A stretch of DNA of 7,794 nt from an uncultured Prevotella sp. (GTDB lineage: Bacteria; Bacteroidota; Bacteroidia; Bacteroidales; Bacteroidaceae): assembly GCA_900553965.1 (NCBI GenBank), contig USFX01000130.1, positions 1 through 7,794 of the forward strand, given 5' to 3'. Made by a program: the position numbers and the translations under genes. The notes beneath the pieces were generated by a model. It was not told the DNA's origin, made no database searches, and was given only the letters and a program-made list of their open reading frames with translations. Below are positions 5,721-7,794 of this stretch, piece after piece. Within the stretch, counting starts at the first letter, position 1. Every line of letters starts with the position of its first letter.

Positions 5721-5789
5721 GCGTATATCGTGGGATAAAATAAATTTCCCGATAATTCAAGTGAGCCTCTCTTGCCAGGATAAAATAAA
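5709..5789. repeat. 44/45-bp direct duplication across the rsmD stop codon
   Basis: ATTCAAGTGAGC occurs at 5711-5722 (coding the last residues and stop of rsmD) and again at 5755-5766, exactly 44 bp later. GATAAAATAAA follows each copy, at 5734-5744 and 5779-5789, 45 bp apart. The bases between the two blocks differ. It looks like an old tandem duplication of the gene tail and 3' flank, and it copies the stop codon. Confidence 0.8.
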
Positions 5790-5821
5790 AAAGCCAAGTG
5801 TCTTTTCAGATACTTGGCTTT
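5790..5821. terminator. bidirectional terminator between rsmD and tRNA-Leu(UAG)
   Basis: A 14-bp stem (5790-5803 with 5808-5821, one G-T pair) encloses the loop TTTC. On the plus strand it is followed by ATTTTT, on the minus strand by TTTTTATTTTA, so it can end rsmD transcription from the left and the tRNA transcript from the right. Confidence 0.92.
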
Positions 5822-5828
5822 ATTTTTG

Positions 5829-5910
5829 TGCGCCTGATAGGACTCGAACCTACACGTCGCGAGACACCAGATCCTAAGTCTGGCGCGTCTACCAATTTCG
5901 CCACAAGCGC
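5829..5910 (-). tRNA. tRNA-Leu (anticodon UAG)
   Basis: Read on the minus strand, this is an 82-base class II tRNA. The acceptor stem GCGCTTG pairs with CAGGCGC with one G-U pair; the discriminator base is A at 5829. The anticodon stem CCAGA/TCTGG encloses CTTAGGA with anticodon UAG (complement of 5874-5876), reading CUA and related CUN codons. A long variable arm and the T-loop TTCGAGT are present. CCA is not encoded. Its promoter lies at 5921-5952 and its terminator begins 8 bases after its 3' end. Confidence 0.97.
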
Positions 5911-5920
5911 GTTGCGGATG

Positions 5921-5953
5921 CAAAGATACGCAGAATTTGGCTATTTGCCAAAT
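5921..5953 (-). promoter_or_regulatory. promoter of tRNA-Leu(UAG)
   Basis: On the minus strand TATCTTTG (5928 to 5921) is preceded by TTTG (5952 to 5949) with a 20-base spacer. A perfect 7-bp inverted repeat, ATTTGGC (5935-5941) and GCCAAAT (5947-5953) around TATTT, covers the -33 element and much of the spacer; whether it is functional is unknown. Confidence 0.85.
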
Positions 5954-6058
5954 AAATGAAGTGGATATTTATCCGCGTCATGCACGGTCAGTGTTGTGAC
6001 AGAGTTCCTGACAGGGCTCATGCCGAGGCCGGAAAATATATAAGAATAGTTCACTTTT

Positions 6059-6090
6059 TCTGTGAATATTCAAAAAAAGTATTATCTTTG
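6059..6090 (+). promoter_or_regulatory. promoter and candidate autoregulatory operator of higBA
   Basis: TATCTTTG at 6083-6090 is an exact -7 box; the -33 region (TCTG at 6059-6062) is weak. A perfect 10-bp palindrome TGAATATTCA (6063-6072), flanked by a T-run on the left and an A-run on the right, fills the spacer. HigA-type antitoxins normally repress their own promoter through such a site, so this is the obvious operator candidate. Confidence 0.65.
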
Positions 6091-6109
6091 CATTGACAAA
6101 AGAGGCTAT

Positions 6110-6427
6110 ATGTTTATAGAATTCGATAAGGACTATCTGCGTGAGCTATTCGAGCAAGGACGCACAAGCGACAAGAAGCACCGTTACCAGCCCGAGGTGA
6201 TAAGGGGATATTACAAATGTGTGATGTTCCTGAAGCGTGCCGAGAGCGTAGAGCAGCTTTATTATATCAATTCTTTGAACTACGAAGGACTGAAAGGAGA
6301 CAAACAGGGCATTTCGTCCATACGTATAAACCGCAAATATCGTTTGGAATTTACGGTAAGGGAAGTCATGGATGAGCAGATAATAACGGTATGCCGTTTA
6401 CTTGAAATCAGCAATCACTACCAATAA
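6110..6427 (+). CDS. higB: HigB-like toxin (RelE/ParE superfamily)
   Basis: This is the toxin of a type II toxin-antitoxin pair. HigB toxins are ribosome-dependent mRNA endonucleases. From the ATG at 6110 the protein has 105 residues, normal for the family. The segment SLNYEGLKGDKQGISSIRINRKYRLEF (about 55-81) is the RelE-fold core with the basic residues expected for RNA contact, and the chain ends in LLEISNHYQ, with the near-terminal histidine (H103) common in this group. The frame is open further back to a GTG at 6062, but that start lies before the -7 box at 6083-6090, so the transcript would not include it; 6110 is preferred. The toxin precedes the antitoxin, the usual higBA order. Sampled lines of both genes are about 48 percent GC, against about 60 percent in nadB, suggesting horizontal gain. 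Confidence 0.92.
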   Translation: MFIEFDKDYLRELFEQGRTSDKKHRYQPEVIRGYYKCVMFLKRAESVEQLYYINSLNYEGLKGDKQGISSIRINRKYRLEFTVREVMDEQIITVCRLLEISNHYQ

Positions 6428-6434
6428 AAAGATT

Positions 6435-6770
6435 ATGGAGACACCAAAGAAAATATACGCACCCAATGAACTTGTATGTGCTGAGGCCATACATCCGGGC
6501 GAGATGCTTAAAGATGAATTGCAGGCACGGGGTATATCGCAGAAAAAGTTCGCCGAAATAATCGGCATGCCTTATACTGCTTTCAATGAGATAATCAACG
6601 GCAAACGTCCGATAACTACCGACACGGCATTGAAAATAGAAGCGGCAACAAATATCGCTGCAAACATCTGGCTCGGCTTGCAGGCTGACTACAACATGCA
6701 GACGGCACGCCGTGACAACAAATTGTCTGTCATTCTCGAAAAGATACGGAAATCCGTTGCTGTGTTATAG
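6435..6770 (+). CDS. higA: HigA-like antitoxin (XRE helix-turn-helix)
   Basis: The 111-residue antitoxin should bind and neutralise the HigB product and repress the pair's promoter. AIHPGEMLKDELQARGISQKKFAE (18-41) is the typical HigA opening, and the helix-turn-helix runs to about residue 60 with GMPYTAFNEIINGKRPI. TALKIEAATN and ANIWLGLQADYNM (64-88) complete the family pattern. The start ATG at 6435 comes 7 bases after the higB stop, indicating one transcript. The same frame also contains a TTG start at 6402 that would overlap higB, but the ATG gives the normal antitoxin N-terminus. The pair ends at the 6774-6821 terminator. Confidence 0.93.
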   Translation: METPKKIYAPNELVCAEAIHPGEMLKDELQARGISQKKFAEIIGMPYTAFNEIINGKRPITTDTALKIEAATNIAANIWLGLQADYNMQTARRDNKLSVILEKIRKSVAVL

Positions 6771-6773
6771 CGA

Positions 6774-6821
6774 CCAAAAATTCCTGCCGGCCCGTGCCTA
6801 TCGGGCGGCAGGGATTTTTGG
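6774..6821. terminator. bidirectional terminator between higBA and the arabinofuranosidase gene
   Basis: Bases 6774-6794 pair with 6802-6821: 20 pairs, one G-T and a single bulged G at 6790, with loop TGCCTAT. The A-run and T-run lie at the base of the stem, so it works for either strand. It starts 3 bases after the higA stop and lies about 105 bases beyond the end of the convergent minus-strand gene. The remaining bases up to 6926 show no other feature. Confidence 0.9.
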
Positions 6822-6926
6822 TACGTATGTGATATTAGGCGCTAAGCATTTCAACGGAAACCGTGATGCGCGTCATAGGACAAACTTATTGGACGGCCGA
6901 ATAATATAGATGGCGTCGGAATGGGA

Positions 6927-7794
6927 TTATTGTGTCTTTATTCTCATTATGGTGTATGAGAACGGCTTGAATGTATATGCAAATCTGTTGCCGTCCAGAT
7001 GGATGGAAGCTGTTTCCGGATGGATTTTTTCGGGGCTCTCAAATGAATTCTCATCTCTGTCGTCTTCGGCGGCAAGAGTAGTGACGAGGCAGTCGTGAGG
7101 CATGTTCGCCGGTCCGTTGATGGCGATGGCCGGTCTGTATTCCCGGGCTTCACGGTTGACCACTTTCACTATCAGCTCGCCCGTCTTGCTGTCTACTCCG
7201 GCCGAAACGAACTGTGTCGGGGTGGATTTGGGAGTGAAGTTAAGTGTCACGGTACCGTCAAGAACCAGCCGGCTCCGGTCCGGAGTGACAATCAGCTTGA
7301 CGTGATGCCATTCTCCAGGCATGACCGAACATTTTGCCGACACGCCCACGGCTCCGACATCGAGCCCGTCGTAGAGTTGATTGACCGTGAGCAATTCGCA
7401 ATTCCATCCGCCGACGTTGTATCTGACAGCCTCGTTGATGTTGTCCGTCAGACTGTAGAAGATGAACACTCCCTCATTGAAGCTGTTCCTTTTCACGTCA
7501 CATTCCAGCACAAAGTCGTTGCTTTCGATGCCGGACAGGACATACAACGAATTTCCGGAACTGCCAGTTTGTCTCAGCACACCATCGTCCGAGATGCTCC
7601 AATCTCCGTGTCTTGTCTCTCCGGCTTTCAGGTCAGGAGTTGTTGTTGCCCCGCCCACGCTGATGGTGATGTTCTTGATCTCGACGGAAGACTTGGACGA
7701 ACCGAATCCGATTTTACCCTTTTTGTGCATCATCGGTTTTGCCGCTCCTGAGTAATCGACTGCCACGTTATAGTCCGGTTTGTTGGCGGCCGCC
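6927..7794 (-). CDS. GH51-like alpha-L-arabinofuranosidase, C-terminal part (cut by window edge)
   Basis: The minus-strand frame is open from the right edge, so the 5' end, including any catalytic barrel, lies outside the window; 288 codons are visible. The first part (KPDYNVAVDYSGAAKPMM, then KKGKIGFGSSKSSVEIKNITI) looks like the tail of a concanavalin-A-like sandwich. A second sandwich of this type follows, from HGDWSISDDGVLRQ through YNVGGWNCELL to GEWHHVKLIVTPD. FVSAGVDSKTGELIVKVVN and DENSFESPEKIHPETASI, ending in FKPFSYTIMRIKTQ, resemble the C-terminal beta domain of GH51 arabinofuranosidases. Family members release arabinose from plant polysaccharides, usually in the periplasm or at the cell surface. 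With no catalytic residues visible the family call rests on the C-terminal domain; another multidomain glycosidase is possible. It converges on higBA. Confidence 0.72.
   Translation of the reverse strand, partial: AAANKPDYNVAVDYSGAAKPMMHKKGKIGFGSSKSSVEIKNITISVGGATTTPDLKAGETRHGDWSISDDGVLRQTGSSGNSLYVLSGIESNDFVLECDVKRNSFNEGVFIFYSLTDNINEAVRYNVGGWNCELLTVNQLYDGLDVGAVGVSAKCSVMPGEWHHVKLIVTPDRSRLVLDGTVTLNFTPKSTPTQFVSAGVDSKTGELIVKVVNREAREYRPAIAINGPANMPHDCLVTTLAAEDDRDENSFESPEKIHPETASIHLDGNRFAYTFKPFSYTIMRIKTQ

Noticed and set aside
5829..6821. Integrated element using tRNA-Leu(UAG) as attachment site
   Set aside because: No integrase is present and no duplicate of the tRNA 3' end was found to the right. 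The higBA pair also lies on the tRNA's 5' side, opposite to the usual insertion side.
7095..7751. 218-codon plus-strand open frame
   Set aside because: It is opposite the arabinofuranosidase gene, whose translation has coherent domains; this one does not.

Overview
The window looks like a chromosomal segment from the order Bacteroidales (phylum Bacteroidota), probably one of the more GC-rich gut lineages. Six start sites are preceded by close matches to the Bacteroidota -7 box TAnnTTTG, several with a TTTG about 19-20 bases upstream. Gene starts lack strong Shine-Dalgarno sequences. DUF3822 next to rsmD, and the GH51-type arabinofuranosidase, also fit this group. I cannot name the genus from the sequence.

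Layout: after a short gene-free left edge comes tRNA-Leu(CAA) with its own promoter and terminator (162-326). It is followed by nadB (L-aspartate oxidase, first step of de novo NAD synthesis) with its promoter and a very strong terminator hairpin. Next is a 1-kb gene-free region (2028-3035) packed with palindromes and repeats, dominated by a 34-bp inverted repeat at 2534-2642. A predicted outer-membrane beta-barrel protein follows (3036-4043). Then comes the pair DUF3822 protein and rsmD (16S rRNA m2G966 methyltransferase), separated by a 44-bp tandem repeat. A bidirectional terminator lies between rsmD and tRNA-Leu(UAG) on the minus strand. Beyond it are an AT-richer higB-higA toxin-antitoxin pair and a 20-bp terminator stem. 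The right edge holds the 3' part of a minus-strand GH51-like alpha-L-arabinofuranosidase, cut by the window end.

The genes do not form one pathway. They are housekeeping functions (NAD synthesis, ribosome modification, two leucine tRNAs) with accessory pieces (toxin-antitoxin, glycan-degrading enzyme) to the right of the second tRNA. I see no defence system, CRISPR array, transposase or integrase. The least explained part is non-coding: the long hairpin with flanking direct repeats, a repeat spacing of exactly 44 bp seen in three separate intergenic places, a short motif shared by two gene 3' flanks, and a 5' leader with competing hairpins before the DUF3822 gene.
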